Positions 41,771-42,258 of a stretch of DNA of 42,258 bases are shown here, one piece after another. The translations under genes were made by a program, and so were the position numbers. Where the stretch lies: the NCBI GenBank assembly GCA_947456625.1, contig CANGQJ010000006.1, positions 1 through 42,258 on the forward strand, written 5' to 3'. Positions within the stretch are counted from its first letter, which is position 1. Each line of letters opens with the position of its first letter. This DNA is from Bacteroidota bacterium (GTDB lineage Bacteria; Bacteroidota; Bacteroidia; Chitinophagales; Chitinophagaceae). Under the pieces are notes generated by a model. It was given only the letters and a program-made list of their open reading frames with translations. It had not been told where the DNA came from and did no database searches.

Positions 41771-42258
41771 ATGCTATTAGTAACTACTTCTTTAAAAAAG
41801 ACTTTTTTATTTTTATGTGTTTTCATATGTTTTAAAACATTTGCACAAAATAATATTCCCATTTTAGAAACAGGCGGTACTAGTATGCCAAATGAATGGA
41901 TTGATGATATAACGGGTCACCGTGTTATTAAACTTATTAATAGAGCTGGCATTAATAGTAGTTTTTATTTCCACAACAATCCCTTTATAATTAGCGCTGA
42001 CAAAAAAAATGATAAAATGATTTTTTTTGGAACAACCAATGGTGTTAAAAATGCTTATACAGTAAATTTAGAAAACAAGGAGGTAACACAAATTACTTTT
42101 TCTGAAACTAGTATTGGGGCTGAGATTGTAGGACATAAGTATAATAACTTATATTTTCAAAAACAAGACAAGGTATATGTTACCAATATTAAAACTAAGG
42201 AAACAAAATTAGTATTTACATTTCCCGAAAACTATAAAGGAAATATTGCAACTGTTAA
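41771..42258 (+). CDS. ogl: oligogalacturonate lyase-like protein (PL22), N-terminal part, cut by window end
   Basis: The first 162 codons of a gene that runs off the window. A signal peptide (about 1-25, FKTFAQ) precedes a WIDDITGHRVIKL block and then SSFYFHNNPF, DKMIFFGTTNG and AYTVNLENKEVTQIT, which match the first blades of the oligogalacturonate-lyase propeller. These enzymes split short galacturonides by beta-elimination, giving unsaturated uronate for KduI. The catalytic and metal-binding His residues lie beyond the window. The signal peptide implies a periplasmic rather than cytoplasmic lyase. Confidence 0.75.
   Translation, partial: MLLVTTSLKKTFLFLCVFICFKTFAQNNIPILETGGTSMPNEWIDDITGHRVIKLINRAGINSSFYFHNNPFIISADKKNDKMIFFGTTNGVKNAYTVNLENKEVTQITFSETSIGAEIVGHKYNNLYFQKQDKVYVTNIKTKETKLVFTFPENYKGNIATV

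Overview
ORGANISM. The window looks like a chromosome segment of an AT-rich Bacteroidota, probably close to Chitinophagaceae (family level is inference). The grounds are: several TAnnTTTG -7 elements typical of Bacteroidota sigma factors; weak ribosome binding sites; an Alternative Complex III (act) operon running straight into caa3-type cytochrome oxidase genes; DUF6787, DUF5522 and DUF2490 proteins; and tRNAs without encoded CCA.

LAYOUT. (1) 1-1660, accessory edge: the C-terminal end of an outer-membrane-barrel-like protein, four tiny tightly coupled membrane-protein genes, and two tRNA-Arg(CCU) genes on the minus strand flanking a gene-free stretch with four copies of a 12-base repeat. (2) 1660-4128: a TPR membrane protein; a PIN-domain toxin with a short candidate antitoxin downstream; and a minus-strand PurN fused to an N-terminal DUF6787 membrane domain. 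(3) 4365-20079, aerobic respiration: actABCDEF, ctaC, ctaD, ctaB (cyoE), two subunit III-like genes, ctaF, a Sco copper chaperone and a DUF420 (CtaM-like) protein. Electrons would pass from quinol through ActB/ActC/ActF and the ActA/ActE haems to CuA of CtaC and then to CtaD; CtaB, Sco and DUF420 serve oxidase assembly. (4) 20128-22688, minus strand: an FAD oxidoreductase, trmB, a DUF5522 protein and a cysteine-less alkyltransferase-like protein. (5) 22791-27250: a two-repeat lipoprotein, then a DUF2490 protein, a CE12 acetylesterase, a GH43 glycosidase and an NTF2-like secreted protein. (6) 27240-42258, pectin/hexuronate locus: a LacI regulator diverges from a long operon containing a GH28-GH105 multidomain enzyme, uxaB, uxaA, uxaC, kduD, kduI, kdgK, eda, an ExuT-type transporter and a ThuA-domain protein, followed by the start of an oligogalacturonate lyase gene cut by the window end.

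HOW IT WORKS TOGETHER. Region 6 encodes both routes from pectin fragments to central metabolism. Saturated galacturonate goes UxaC, UxaB, UxaA to 2-keto-3-deoxygluconate (KDG). Unsaturated uronate goes KduI, KduD to KDG. KdgK and Eda then give pyruvate and glyceraldehyde 3-phosphate. No SusC/SusD pair is visible, so import is assigned to the MFS permease. A 38-bp dyad between lacI and the GH28 gene is the best operator candidate.

Most deserving of a second look: the four-gene micro-membrane cassette beside the tRNA/repeat region, the membrane-anchored PurN with a GC-rich glycine insert, the EF-hand-like loop in the DUF420 protein, the GH28-GH105 fusion and the 38-bp dyad. All calls come from reading the sequence; no database search was run.
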